A DNA stretch of 64,000 nt from Synchiropus splendidus (Eukaryota; Chordata; Actinopteri; Syngnathiformes; Callionymidae): NCBI RefSeq assembly GCF_027744825.2, contig NW_026527055.1:992001-1056000 (forward strand). The letters run 5' to 3'. Below are positions 26,296 through 40,400 of this stretch, piece after piece. The notes below the pieces were generated by a model. It saw only the letters and a program-made list of their open reading frames with translations, made no database searches and was not told where the DNA came from. Every line of letters starts with the position of its first letter. Position 1 is the first letter of the stretch. The position numbers were made by a program, and so were the translations under genes.

Positions 26296-27613
26296 TGAAA
26301 TTTTCAACTCCCACTATAACAGACAGGGTCTTTCTAGTAGTTGCAAATCAAATATAAGTTGTCTGAAGTGTTTCTCGAAAACTATCAACATTTTTATGTT
26401 TGGCGTTCCGGAAACGACCTTATCTCGGGCTGAAAACGCGTTTTCTGCATTTTGCCATAACTTTGCAGTGAAGCTTCACAACATGAAATTTTCACCTCCC
26501 ACTAGAGCAGAAAGGGTCTTTCCAGTAGTTGCACGTCAGATCTTAGCTGTCCGAAGTGTTTTTCGAAAGTTATCAACATTTTTATGTTTGGCGTTCCGGA
26601 ATCGACCTTATCTCAGGATGAAAAATCATTTTCTGCATTGTCCCATAACTTTCCAGGGAAGCTTCAGAACATGTCATTTTCACATCCCACTATAGCAGAA
26701 AGGGTCTTTCTAGTAGATGCACATCAAATCTAAGCTGTTTGACGTGTTTTTCCAAAGTTATCAACATTTTTAAGTTTGGCGTTCCGGAATCGACCTTATC
26801 TCAGGCTGAATACACGTTTTCTGCATTGTGCCATGACTTTGCAGGGAAGCTTCAGAACATGAAATTTTCACCTCCCACTGTAGCAGAAAGGGTCTTTCTA
26901 GTAGTTGCACATCAAATCTAAGCTGTCTGAAGTGTTTTTCCAAAGTTATCATATTTCTATGTTTGGCGTTCCAGAATTGACCTAGTCTCATGCTGAAAAC
27001 GTGTTTTCTGCATTGTGCCATAACTTTGCAGGGAAGTTTCAGAACATGAAATTTTCACCTCCCACTATAGCAGAAAGGGTCTTTCTAGTAGTTGCACATC
27101 AAATCTAAGCTGTCTGATGGGTTTTTCGAAAGTTATCAAAAATTTTTTGTTTTGCGTTCCGGAACCCACCTCATCACAGGCTGAAAACGCTTTTTCTGCC
27201 TTGTGCCATAACTTTGCATGGAAGCTTCTGAACATGACATTTTCACATCCCACTATAGCAGAAAGGGTCTTTCTAGTAGTTGCACATCAAATCTAAGCTG
27301 TTTGAAGTGTTTTTCCAAAGTTATCAACATTTTTATGTTTGGCGTTCCGGAACCCACCTTATCTCAGGCTGTGAGCGCGTTTTCTGCATTGTGCCATAAC
27401 TTTGGAGGAAAGCTTCAGAACATGAAATTTTCAATTCCCATTATAGCAGAAAGGGTCTTTGTCGTACTTGCACTTCAAATCTAAACTGTCTGAAGTGTTT
27501 TTTGAAAGTTTTCAACATTTTTGTGTTTGGCGTTCCGCAATCGACCTTATTTCAGGCTGAAAACGCGTTTTCCGCAATGTGCCATAACTTTGCGGGGAAG
27601 CTTCAGAACATGA
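26296..27613 (+). repeat. 7-monomer block duplicated 7123 bp away, copy 2
   Basis: Second copy of 19173-20490 with only scattered substitutions. After about 27613 the order of monomers departs from copy 1: an extra stretch resembling 22000-22170 is present before the two regions match again at a different offset (6752 bp). Confidence 0.88.
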
Positions 27614-27976
27614 CATTTTCAACTCCCACTATAGCAGAAAGGGTCTTTCTAGTAGTTGCACATCAAATCTATTCTGTCTGAAGTGTTTTTCCAAAGTTAT
27701 CAATATTTTTATGCTTGGCGTTCTGAAACCCACCTTATCTCAGGCTGAAAACGCGTTTCCTGCATTGTGCCATAACATTGCAGGGAAGCTTCAGAACATG
27801 ACATTTTCACATCCCAGTATAGCAGAAAGGGTCTTTCTAGTACATGCACATCAAATCCAAGCTGTTTGACGTGTTTTTCCAAAGTTATCAACATTTTTAT
27901 GTTTGGCGTTCCGCAATCGACCTTATTTCAGGCTGAATACACGTTTTCTGCATTGTGCCATAACATTGCAGGGAAG

Positions 27977-28872
27977 CTTCAGAACATGACATTTTCACAT
28001 CCCACTATAGCAGAAAGGGTCTTTCTAGTAGATGCACATCAAATCTAAGCTGTTTGACGTGTTTTTCCAAAGTTATCAACATTTTTATGTTTGGCGTTCC
28101 GGAATCGACTTTATCTCAGGCTGAATACACGTTTTCTGCATTGTGCCATAACTTTGCAGGGAAGCTTCAGAACATGAAATTTTCACCTCCCACTGTAGCA
28201 GAAGGGGTCTTTCTAGTAGTTGCACATCAAATCTAAGCTGTCTGAAGTGTTTTTCCAAAGTTATCATATTTCTATGTTTGGCGTTCCAGAATTGACCTTG
28301 TCTCATGCTGAAAACGTGTGTTCTGCATTGTGCCATAACTTTGCAGGGAAGTTTCAGAACATGAAATTTACACCTCCCACTAAAGCAGAAATGGTCTTTC
28401 TAGTAGTTGCACATCAAACCTAAGCTGTCTGAAGTGTTTTTCCAAAGTTATCAACATTTTTATGCTTGGCGTTCCGAAACCCACCTTATCTCAGGCTGAA
28501 AACACGTTTTCTGCATTGTGCCATAACTTTGCAGGGAAGCTTCAGAACATGAAATTTTCACCTCACACTATTGCAAAAAGTGTCTTTCTAGTAGTTGCAC
28601 ATCAAATCTAAGCTGTTTGAAGTGTTTTTCCAAAGTTATCAACATTTTTACGTTTGGCGTTCCGGAACCCACCTTATCTCAGGCTGTGAGCGCGTTTTCT
28701 GCATTGTGCCATAACTTTGGAGGAAAGCTTCAGAACATGACATTTTCAACTCCCACTAAAGCAGAAAGGGTCTTTCTAGTAGTTGCACATCAAATCTATT
28801 CTGTCTGAAGTGTTTTTCCAAAGTTATCAATATTTTTATGCTTGACGTTCTGAAACCCACCTTATCTCAGGC
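27977..28872 (+). repeat. 5-monomer block duplicated 6752 bp away, copy 2
   Basis: Second copy of 21225-22120. With 26296-27613 it makes the 26.3-28.9 kb stretch a rearranged copy of 19.2-22.1 kb. Confidence 0.87.
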
Positions 28873-29188
28873 TGAAAACGCGTTTCTTGCATTGTGGCAT
28901 AACTTTGCAGGGAAGCTTCAGAACATGAAATTTTCACCTCCCACTGCAGCAGAAAGGGTCTTTCTAGTAGTTGCACATCAAATCTAAGCTGTCTGAAGTG
29001 TTTTTCCAAAGTTATCAACACTTTTATGTTTGGCGTTCCGGAATCGACCTTATCTCAGGCTGAAAACGCGTTTTACGCATGGTGCCATAACTTTGCAGGG
29101 AAGCTTCAGAACATCGAATTTTAACCTGCCACTATTGCAGAAAGGGTCCTTCTAGTAGTTGCACATCAAATCTAACCTGTCTGAAGTG

Positions 29189-30163
29189 TTTTTCGAAAGT
29201 TATCAACATTTTTATGTTTGGCGTTCCGGAATGGACCTTATCTCAGGCTGAAAACACGATTTATGCATTCTGCCATAACTTTGCAGGAAAGCTTCAGAAC
29301 ATGAATTTTCACCTCCCACTTTTGCAGAAAGGGTCTTTCTAGTAGTTGCACATCAAATCTAATCTGTTTGAAGTGTTTTTCCAAAGTTATCAACATTTTT
29401 ATGTTTGGCGTTCTGAAATCAACCTCATCTCAGGCTGAAAACGAGTTTTTCGCATTGTGCCACAACTTTGCAGCGAAGCTTCAGAACATGAAATTTTAAC
29501 TTCCCACTATAGCAGAAAAGGTCTTTCTAGTAGTTGCACATCAAATCTAAGCTGTCGAAATTGTTTTTCCAAAGTTATCAACATTTTTATGTTTGGCGTT
29601 CTGGAACCCACCTTATCTCAAGCTAAAAACGCGTTTTCTGGATAGTGCCATAACTTTGCAGGGAGACTTCAGAACATGAAATTTTAACATCCCACTATAG
29701 CAGAAAGGGTCTTTCTAGTAGTTGCACATCAAATCTAAGCTGTCGAAATTGTATTTCCAAAGTTATCAACATTCTTATGTTTGGCGTTCCGGAATCAACC
29801 TTATCTCAGGCTGAAAACGCGTTTTACGCATTGTGCCATAACTTTGCAGGAAAGCTTCAGAACATGAAATTTTCTACTCCCACTATAGCAGAAAGGGTCT
29901 TTCTAGTGGTTGCACATCAAATCAAAGCTGTATGAAGTGTTTTTCCAAAGTTATCAATATTTTTATGTTTGGCGTTCCGGAATCGACCTTATCTCAGGCT
30001 GAATACGCGTTTCTTGCATTGTGGCATAACTTTGCAGGGAAGCTTCAGAACATGAAATTTTCACCTCCCACTGTAGCAGAAAGGGTCTTTCTAGTAGTTG
30101 CACATCAAATCTAAGCTGTCTGAAGTGTTTTTCCAAAGTTATCAACACTTTTATGTTTGGCGT
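29189..30163 (+). repeat. 5-monomer block duplicated 4133 bp away, copy 2
   Basis: Second copy of 25056-26030. Just upstream, the monomer at 29041-29180 (GCATGGTGCC, CATCGAATTTTAACCTGCC, GGGTCCTTC) instead matches 26041-26200, about 3000 bp away. The order of the pieces was therefore changed during copying. Confidence 0.86.
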
Positions 30164-30849
30164 TCCTGAATCAACCTTATCTCAGGCTGAAAACGCGTTT
30201 TATGCATTGTGCCATAACTTTGCAGGGAAGCCTCAAAACATGAAATTTTCAGCTCCCACTATAGCAGAAAGGGTCTTTCTCGTAGTTGCAGATCAAATCT
30301 AAGCTGTCTGAAGTGTTTTTCCAAAGTTATCAACATTTTTATGTTTGGCGTTCTGGAACCCACCTTATCTCAGGCTGAAAGCGCGTTTTCTGCATTGTGA
30401 TATAACTTTGCAGGGAAGCTTCAGAACATGAAATTTTAACCTGCCACTATAGCAGAAAGGGTCCTTCTAGTAGTTGCACATCAAATCTAACCTGTCTGAA
30501 GTGTTTTTCCAAAGTTATCTACAGTCTTATGTTTGGCGTTCAGTAATCAACCTTCTCTCAGGCTCAAAACGCGTTCTCTGCATTGTGCCATCACTTTGCA
30601 GGAAAGCTGCAGAATATGAAATTTTCACCTCCCACTATAGCAGAAAGGGTCTTTCTAGTAGTTGCACATCAAATCTGAGCTGTTTGAAGTGTTTATCCAA
30701 AGTTATTAACATTTTTATGTTTGGCGTTCCGGAATCAACCTTATCACAGCCTGAAAACGCGTTTTCTGCTTTGTGCCATAACTTTGCAGGGAAGCTTCAC
30801 AACATGAAATGTTCACCTCCCACTATAGCAGAAAGGGTCTTTCCAGTAG

Positions 30850-31245
30850 TTGCACATCAGATCTAAGCTGTCTGAAGTGTTTTTCCAAAGTTAGCAACAT
30901 TTTTATGTTTGCCGTTCTGAAATCAACCTCATCTCAGGCTGAAAACGAGTTTCACGCATTGTGCCAGAACTTTGCGGCGAAGCTTCAGAACATGAAATTT
31001 TCACCTCCCACTATAGCAGAAAGGGTCTTTCTAGTAGTTGCCCATCAAATCTAAGCTGTCTGAAGTGTTTTTCCAAAGTTTTCAACATTTTTATGTTTGG
31101 TGTTCCTGAATCGACCTTATCTCAGGCTGAAAACGCATTTTACGCATTGTGCCATAACTTTGCAGGAAAGCTTCAGAACATGAAAATTTCACCTCCCACT
31201 ATAGCAGAAAGGGTCTTTCTAGTAGTTGCACATCAAATCTAAGCT
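30850..31245 (+). repeat. Two-monomer block, copy 2 of 3 widely spaced copies
   Basis: It matches 6050-6445 at an offset of 24800 bp, including the TTTGCCGTTCTGAAATCAACC, GCCAGAACTTTGC and TTTGGTGTTCCTGAATC changes. The surrounding monomers differ, so this looks like a small block moved or left behind by rearrangement. Confidence 0.75.
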
Positions 31246-34200
31246 GTCTGAAGTGTTTTTTCAAAGTTATCATATTTTTATATTTGGCGTTCCGTAATTG
31301 ACCTTGTCTCATGCTGAAAACGTGTTTTCTGCATTGTGCCATAACTTTGCAGGGAAGCTTCAGAACATGAAATTTTCATCTCCCACTATAGCAGAAAGGC
31401 TTTTTCCAGTAGTTGCACATCAAATCTAAGCTGTCTGAAGTGTTTTTCCAAAGTTATCAACATTTTTATGTTTGGCTTTCCGGAATCGACCTTATCTCAG
31501 GCTGAAAACGCGTTTTCTGCATTGTGCCATAACTTTGCAGGGAAGCCTCAGAACATGAAATTTTCACCTCCCACTATAGCAGAAAGGGTTTTTCTAATAG
31601 TTGCACATCAAATCTAAGCTGTTTGAAGTGTTTTTCCAAAGTTATCAACATTCTTATGTTTGGCGTTCCAGAAACAACCTTATCTCAGACTGAAAACGCG
31701 TTTTACACAATTTGCCATAACTTTGCAGGAAAGCTTCAGAAAATGAAATTTTTACCTCCCACTATAGCAGAAAGGGTCTTTCTAGTAGTTGCACATCACA
31801 TCTAAGCTGTCTGAAGTGTTTTTCCAAAGTTATCAACATTTTTACGTTTGGCGTTCTGGAACCCACCTTATCTCAGGCTGAAAACGCGTTTTCTGCATTG
31901 TTCCTTAACTTTGCTGGGAAGCTACAGAACATGAAATTTTCAACTCCCACTATAACAGACAGGGTCTTTCTAGTAGTTGCACATCAAATCTAAGTTGTCT
32001 GAAGTGTTTTTCCAAAGCTATCAACATTTTTTGGGTTAGCGTTCCGGAAACGACCTTATCTCGGGCTGAAAACGCATTTTCTGCATTGTGCCATAACTTT
32101 GCAGGGAAGCTTCAGAACATGAAATTTTCACCTCCCATAATAGCAGAAAGGGTCTTTCTAGTCGTTGCACATTAAATCTAAGCTGTCTGAAGTGTTTTTC
32201 CAAAGTTATCAACATTTTTACGTTTGCCGTTCCGGAACCCACATTATCTCGGGCTGAAAACGCGTTTTCTGCATTGTGCCATAACTTTGCAGGGAAGCTT
32301 CAGAACATGAAATTTTAACCTCCCACTGTAGCAGAAAGGATCTTTCTAGTCGTTGCACATTAAATCTAAGCTGTCTGAAGTGTTTTTCCAAAGTTATCAA
32401 CATTTTTAAGTTTGGCGTTCCGGAACCCACCGTATCTCAGGCTGAAAACGCGTTTTCTGCATTGTTCCTTAACTTTGCAGGGAAGCATCAGAACATGAAA
32501 TTTTCGGCTCCCACTATGACAAACAGGGTCCTTCTAATAGTTGCACATCAAATCTAATCTGTCTGAAGTGTTTTTCGAAAGTTATCAACATTTTTATGTT
32601 TGGCGTTCCGGAACCCACCTTGTCTCAGGCTGAAAACGCGTTTTCTGCATTGTTCCTTAACTTTGCAGGGAAGCATCAGAACATGAAATTTTCGGCTCCC
32701 ACTATGACAAACAGGGTCCTTCTAATTGTTGCACATCAAATCTATGCTGTCTGAATTGTTTTACCAAAGTTATCAACAGTTTTATGTTTGGCGTTCCGGA
32801 ACCCACCTTATCTCAGGCTGAAAACGCGTTTTCTACATTGTTCCTTAACTTTGCAGGGAAGCATCAGAACATAAAATTTTCAGCTCCCACTATGACAAAC
32901 AGGGTCTTTCTAATAGTTTCACATCAAATCTAATCTGTTTGAAGTGTTTTTCGAAAGTTATCAACATTTTTATGTTTGGCGTTCCGGAACCCACCTTATC
33001 TCAGGCTGAAAATGTATTTTCTTCATTGTGCCATAACTTTGAAGGAAAGCTTCACAACATGAAAGTTTCACCTCCCACTATAGCAGAAAGGGTTTTTGTA
33101 GTACTTGCACATCAAATCTAAGCTGTCTGAAGTGTTTTTCGAAAGTTATCAACATTTTTATGTTTGGCGTTCCGGAATCGACCTTATCTCAGGCTGAAAA
33201 CGCGTTTTACGCATTGTCCCATAACTTTCCAGGGAAGCTTCAGAACATGAAATGTTTACCTCCCACTATGTCAGAAAGAGTCTTTCTAGTAGTTGCACAT
33301 CAAATCTAAGCTGTCTGAAGTGTTGTTCCAAAGTTATCAACATTTTTACGTTTGGCGTTCCGGAACCCACCTTATCTCAGGCTGAAAACGCATTTTGTGC
33401 ATTGAGCCATTAATTCTCAGGGAAGATTCAGAAAATGAAATTTTCACCTCCCACTATAGCAGAAAGGGTCTTTCTAGTAGTTGCACATCAAATCTAAGCT
33501 GTCTGAAGTGTTTTTCCAAAGTTATCAACATTTTTATGTTTGGCGTTCTGGAATCGACCTTATCTCAGGCTGAAAACGCGTTTTCTGCATTGTGCCATAA
33601 CTTTGCAGGGAAGCTTCAGAACAAGAAATTTTAACCTCCTCCTCTTGCAGAAAGTGTCTTTCTAGTAGTTGCACATCAAAACTAACCTGTCTGAAATGTT
33701 TTTCCAAAGTTATCAACATTTTTATGTTTGGCGTTCCGGAATCAACCTTATCTCAGGCTGAAGACGCGTTTTACGCATTGTGCCATAACTTTGCAGGGAA
33801 GTTCCAGAAAATGAAATTTTCACCTCCCACTATGGCAGAAAGGGTTTTTCTAGTAGTTGCACATCAAATCTAAGCTGTCTCAAGTGTTTTTCGAAAGTTA
33901 TCAACATTTTTATGTTTGGCGTTCTGGAACCCACCTTATCTCAGGCTGAAAACGCGTTTTTTGCATTGTGCCATAACTTTGCAGGGAAGCTTCAGAACAT
34001 GAAATTTTGACCTTCCTCTAAAGCAGAAACAGTCTTTGTAGTAGTTGCACATCAAATCTAAGCTGTTTGAAGTGTTTTTCCAAAGTTATCAACATTTTTA
34101 TGTTTGGCGTTCTGAAATCAACCTCATCTCAGGCTGAAAACGAGTTTTACGCATTGTGCCATACCTTTGCAGGGAAGCTTCAGAACATGAAATTTTCACC

Positions 34201-36329
34201 TCCCACTATAGCAGAAAGGGTCTTTCTTGTAGTTGCACATCAGTTGTAAGCGGTCTGAAGTGTATTTCAAAAGTTATGAACTTTTTTATGTGTGACGTTC
34301 CTGAATCGACCTGATCACAGGCTGAAAACGCGTTTCACGCATTGTTCCATAACTTTGCAGTGAAGCTTCAGAACATGAAAATTTCACCTCCCACAATGGC
34401 AAAAAGGGTCTTTCTAGTAGTTGCACATTAAATCTAAGCTGTCTGAAGTGTTTTTTAAAAATTATCAACATTTTTATGTTTGGCGTTCCGGAATCGACCT
34501 TATCTCAGGCTGAAAACGCGTTTTAAGCATTGTGCGACAACTATGCATAAAGCTTAAGAACATGAAATTTTCACCTCCCACTATAGCAGAAAGGGTCTTT
34601 CTAGTAGTTTTCCGTGAAATCTAAACTGTCTAAAGTGTTTTTCCAAAGTTATCAACATTTTTATGTTTGGCGTTCCGGAATCGACTTTATCTCAGGCTGA
34701 AAACGTTTTTTTCCGCATTGTGCCATAACTTTGCAAGGAAGCTTCAGAACATGAAATTTTAAACTTCCACTATAGCAGAAAAGGTCTTTCTGGTAGTTGC
34801 TCATCACATCTAAGCTGTCTGAAGTGATTTTCCAAAGTTTTCAACATTTTTATGTTTGGCGTTCGGGAACAAACCTTATCTCAAGCTGAAAACGCGTTTT
34901 CTGCATTGTGCCATAACTTTGCAGGAAACTTCAGAATAAGAAATTTTAACCTCCCAATGTTGCAGAAAGGGTCTGTCTTGTAGTTGCACATCAAATCGAA
35001 GCTGTCTGAAGTGTTTTTCCAACGTTATCAACATTTTCATGTTTGGCGTTCCGGAATCGACCTTATCTCAGGCTGAAAACGCATTTTCTGCATTTTGCCA
35101 TAACTTTGCAGGCACGCTTCAGAACACGAAATTTTCACATGCCACTATAGCAGAAAGGGTCTTTCTAGTAGTTGCACATCAAATCTAATCTGTCTGAAGT
35201 GTTTTTCCAAAGTTTTCAAAATTTTTATGTTTGGCGTTCCGGAACCCACCTTATCTCAGGCTGTAAAAGCGTTTTCTGCATTGTGCCATAACTTTGGATG
35301 GAAGCTTCAGAACATGACATTTAAACATCCCACGATAGCAGAAAGGGTCTTTCTAGTAGTTGCACATCAATTCTAAGCTGTTTGAAGTGTTTTTCGATAG
35401 TTATCAACATTTTTATTTTTGGCGTTCCGGAATCGACCTTATCTCAGGCTGAAAACGGGTTTTCTGCAATGTGCGATAACTTTGCAGGGAAGCTTCAGAA
35501 CGTGAAATTTTCAACTCCCACTATAGCAGAAAGGCTTTTTCCAGTAGTAGCACATCAAATCTAACCTGTCTGAAGTGTTTTTCCAAAGTTATCAACATTC
35601 TTATGTTTGGCGTTTCGGAATCAACCTTATCTCAGGCTGAAAACGAGTTTTCAGCATTGTGCCATCACTTTGCAGGAAAGCTGCAGAATATAAAATTTTC
35701 ACCTCCCACTATAGCAGAAAGGGTCTTTCTAGTAGTTGCACAACAAATCTAAGCGGTCTGAAGTGTTTTTCGAAAGTTATTAACATTTTTATGTTTGGCG
35801 TTCCGGAATCAACATTATCTCAGACTGAAAACGCGTTTTACGCATTGCGCCATAACTTTGCAGGAAAGCTTCAGAACATGAAATTTTCAATTCCCACTAA
35901 AGCAGAAAGGGTTTTTCTCCTACTTGCACATCAAATCTAAGCTGTATGAAGTGTTTTTCGATAGTTTTCAACATTTTTATATTTGGCGTTCCTGAATCGA
36001 CCTTATCTCAGGCTGAAAACACGTTTTCTGCATTGTGCCATAACTTTGCAGGGAAGCTTCAGAACATGAAATTTTCAACTCCCACTACAGCAGAAAGGGT
36101 CTTTCTAGTAGTTGCACGTCAAATCTAAGCTGTCTGAAGTGTTTTTCCAAAGTTATCAACATTTTTATGTTTGGCATTCCAGAATCGACCTTATCTCTGG
36201 CTGAAAACGCGTTTTCTGCATTGTGCCATAACTTTGCAGGGAAGCTTCAGAACATGAAATTTTCACCTCCCACTATAGCAGAAAGGGTCTTTCTAGTAGT
36301 TGCACATCAAATCTAAGCTGTCTGAAGTG

Positions 36330-36840
36330 TTGTTCCAAAGTAATCAACATTTTTATGTTTGGCGTTCCGGAACCCACCTTATCTCAGGCTGTAAAAGCGT
36401 TTTCTGCATTGTGCCATAACTTTGGAGGGAAGCTTCAGAACATGAAATTGTAACCTGCCACTATAGCAGAAAGGGTCTTTCCAGTAGTTGCACAACAAAT
36501 CTAAGCGGTCTGAAGTGTTTTTCGAATGTTATCAACATTTTTATGTTTGGCGTTCTGAAATCAACCTCATCTCAGGCTGAAAACGCGTTTTCTGCATTGT
36601 GCCATAACTTTGCAGGGAACCTTCAGATCATGAAATGTACATTTCCCACGATAGCTGAAAGGGTCTTTCCAGTAGTTGCACATCAAATCTAAGCTGTCTG
36701 AAGTGTTTGTCCAAAGTTATCAACATTTTTATGTTTGGGGTTCCGGAATCAACCTTATCTCAGGCTGAAAACGCATTTTACGCATTCTGCCATAACTTTG
36801 CAGGGAAGCTTCAGAACATGAAATTTTCTCCTCCCACTAT
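36330..36840 (+). repeat. Multi-monomer block with a match 9000 bp away, copy 1
   Basis: Shared rare changes at an offset of exactly 9000 bp: GCACAACAAATCTAAGCGG, GGGAACCTTCAGATCATG, CATTTCCCACGATAG, GAAGTGTTTGTCC and TATGTTTGGGGTTCC. A weaker match continues downstream, for example the TTATGTGAGGCTGAAAACGTG monomer at about 36945 and 45943. Confidence 0.85.
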
Positions 36841-38259
36841 AGCTGAAAGGGTCATTCTAGTAGTTGCACATCAAATCTAAGCTGTCTGAAGTGTTTTTCG
36901 AAAGTTATCAACATTTTTATGTTTGGCGTTCCGGAATCGACCTTATGTGAGGCTGAAAACGTGTTTTCTGCATTGTGCCATAACTTTGCAGGGAAGCTTC
37001 AGAACATGAAATTTTCACCTCCAACTATAGCAGAAAGGCTTTTTCCAGTAGTTGCACATCAAATCTAAGCTGTCTGAAGTGTTTTTCCAAAGTTGACACC
37101 ATTTTTATGTTTGCCGTTCCAGAAACAACCTTATCTCAGGATGAAAAAGGGTTTTCCGCAATTTGCCCTAACTTTGCAGGAAAGTTTCAGAACATGAAAT
37201 TTTCACCTCCCACTATCGCAGAAAGTGTCTTTCTAGTAGTTGCACATCAAATCTAAGCTGTCTGACGAGTTTTTCCAAAGTTATCAACTATTTTATGTTT
37301 GGCGTTCTGGAACCCACCTTATCTCAGGCTGAAAACGCATTTTCTGCATTGTGCCATTACTTTGCAGGGAGACTTCAGAACATGAAATTTTCTCCTCCCA
37401 CTATAGCAGAAAGGGTCTTTCTAGCAGTTGCACATCAAATCTAAGCTGTCTGAAGTATTTTTCCAAAGATATCAACATTTTGATGTTTGGCGTTCCGGAA
37501 TCGACCTTATCTGAGGATGAAAACGCGTTTTCTGCATGGTTCCATAACTTTGTAGGTAAGCTCCAGAACATGAAATTTTCACTTCCCACTATAGCAGAAA
37601 GGGTCTTTCTAGTAGTTGCACATCAAATCTAAGCTGTCTTGAAGTGTTTTTCTGAAGTTATCAACATTTTTATGTTTGGCGTTCCGGAACCCACCTTATC
37701 TCAGGCTGAAAACGCGTTTTACATATTTTGCCATAACTTTGCAGGGAAGCTTCAGAACATGAAATTTTCACCTTCAACTATAGCAGAAAGGTTCTTTCTA
37801 GTGGTTGCACATCAAATCTAATTTGTCTGAAGTGTTTTTCCAAAGTTATCAACATTCTTATCTTTGGCGTTCCGGAATCAACCTTGTCTTAGACTGAAAA
37901 CGTGTTTTCTGCATTGTGCCATAACTTTGCAGGGAAACTTCAGAACATGAATTTTTCACCTCCCACTATAGCAGAAAGGGTCTTTCTAGTAGTTGCACAT
38001 TAAATCTAAGCTGTCTGAAGAGTTTTTCCAAAGTTATCATCATTTTTTTGTTTGGCGTTCCGGAATCGACCTTATCTCAGGCTGAAAACGCGTTTTCGGA
38101 ATTGTGCCATAACTTGGCAGGGAAGCTTCAGAACATGAAATTTCCACCTCCCACTATAGCAGAAAGGGTCTTTCTAGTAGTTGCACATCAAATCTAAGCT
38201 GTCTGATATGTTTTTCAAAAGTTATCAACATTTTTATGTTTGGCGTTCCGGAATCGACC

Positions 38260-40400
38260 TTATCTCAGACTGAAAACGCGTTTTACGCATTGTGCCATAA
38301 CTTTGGAGGGAAGCTTCAGAACATCGAATTTTCACCACCCACTATATCAGAAATGGTCTTTCTAGTAGTTGCACATCAAATCTAAGCTGTCTGAAGTGTT
38401 TTTCCAAAGTTATTAACCTTTTTATGTTTGGCGTACAGGAATCGACCTTATCTCAGGCTGAAAACGCGTTTTCTGCATTGTGCCATAACTTTGCAAGGAA
38501 GCTTCAGAACATGAAATTTTAAAATTGCGCTAAAGCAGAAAAGGTCTTTCTCGTAGTTGTACATCAAATCTAAGCTGTCTGAAGTGTTTTTCCAAAGTTA
38601 TCCACATTTTAATGTTTGGCGTTCCGGAATCGACCTTATCTCAGGCTGAAAACGCGTTTTACGCATTGTGCCATAACTTTGCATAAAGCTTCAGAACACG
38701 AAATTTTCACCTCCCACGATAGCAGAAAGGGTCTTTCTAGTAGTTGCAGATCAAAACTAAGCTGTCTGAAATGTTTTTCCAAAGTTATCAACAGTTTTAT
38801 GTTTGGCATTCCGGAATCGACCTTATCTCAGGCTGTAAACGCGTTTTACGCATGGTGCCATAACTTTGCTGGGAAGCTTCAGAAAATCAAAATTTCACCT
38901 CCCACAATAGCAGAAACGGTCTTTCTAGTAGTTGCACATCAAATCTAAGCTGTCTGAAGTGTTTTTCCAAAGTTATCTACATTTTTATGTTTGGCGTTCC
39001 GGAATCGAACTTATCTCAGGCTGAAAACGTGTTTTCTGCATTGTGCCATAACTTTGCAGGGAAGCTTCAGAACATGAAATTTATACGTCCCACTATAGCA
39101 GAAAGGGTCTATCTAGTAGTTGCACATCAAAGGTAAGCGGTCTGAAGTGTATTTCAAAAGTTATCAACTTTTTTATGTTTGACGTTCCTGAATCGACCTT
39201 ATCAGAGGCTGAAAACGTGTTTTCCGCATTGTGCCATAACTTTGCATAAAGCTTCAGAACATGAAATTTTCACCTCCCACTATAGCAGAAAGGGTCTTTC
39301 TACTAGTTGCACATCAAATCTAAGTTGTCTGAAGTGTCTTTCCAAAGTTATCAACATTTTTATGTTTGGCGTTCCGGAATCGACCTTATCTTAGGATGAA
39401 AACGCGTTTTACGCATTGTGCAATAACTTTGCAGGGAAGCTTCAGAACATGAAATGTTCACCTCCCACTATAGCAGAAACGGTCTTTCTCGTAGTTGCAC
39501 ATCAAATCTAAGCTGTCTGAAGTGTTTTTCCAAAGTTATCTACATTTTTATGTTTGGCGTTCCGGAATCGAACTTATCTCAGGCTGAAAACGTGTTTTCT
39601 GCATTGTGCCATAACTTTGCAGGGAAGCTTCTGAAAAAGGAAATTTATACGTCCCACTATAGCAGAAAGGGTCTATCTAGTAGTTGCACATCAAAGGTAA
39701 GCGGTCTGAAGTGTATTTCAAAAGTTATCAACTTTTTTATGTTTGACGTTCCTGAATCGACCTTATCACAGGCTGAAAACGTGTTTTCCGCATTGTGCCA
39801 TAACTTTGCATAAAGCTTCAGAACATGAAATTTTCACCTCCCACTATAGCAGAAAGGGTCCTTCTAGTAGTTGCACATCAAATCTAAGTTGTCTGAAGTG
39901 TTTTTCCAAAGTTATCAACATTTTTATGTTTGGCGTTCCGGAATCAACCTTATCTCAGACTGAAAACGCGTTTTACGCATTGTGCCATAACTTTGGAGGG
40001 AAGCTTCAGAAAATCGAATTTTCACCACCCACTATATCAGAAAGGGTCTTTCTTGTAGTTGCACATCAAATCTAAGCAGTCTGAAGTGTTTTTCCAAAGT
40101 TATCAACCTTTTTATGTTTGGCGTACAGGAATCGACCTTATCTCAGGCTGAAAACGCGTTTTCTGCATTGTGCCATAACTTTGCAAGGAAGCTTCAGAAC
40201 ATGAAATTTTAAAATTGCGCTATAGCAGAAAAGGTCTTTCTCGTAGTTGTACATCAAATCTAAGCTGTCTGAAGTGTTTTTCCAAAGTTATCCACATTTT
40301 AATGTTTGGCGTTCCGGAATCGACCTTATCTCAGGCTGAAAACGCGTTATACGCATTGTGCCATAACTTTGCATAAAGCTTCAGAACACGAAATTTTCAC
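38260..40400 (+). repeat. Nested 3-monomer (564 bp) and 9-monomer (1690 bp) repeats
   Basis: Monomers with TTATCTACATTTTT, GAATCGAACTTATC and TCAAAGGTAAGCGG at about 38970-39140 recur 564 bp further on. The outer series (CAACCTTTTTATG with GGCGTACAGG; TTTTAAAATTGCGC; GCATAAAGCTTCAGAACACG) at 38390-38710 recurs at 40080-40400, 1690 bp away. The GTATTTCAAAAGTTATCAACTTTTTT monomer type here also appears at about 34260 and 61485. Confidence 0.82.
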
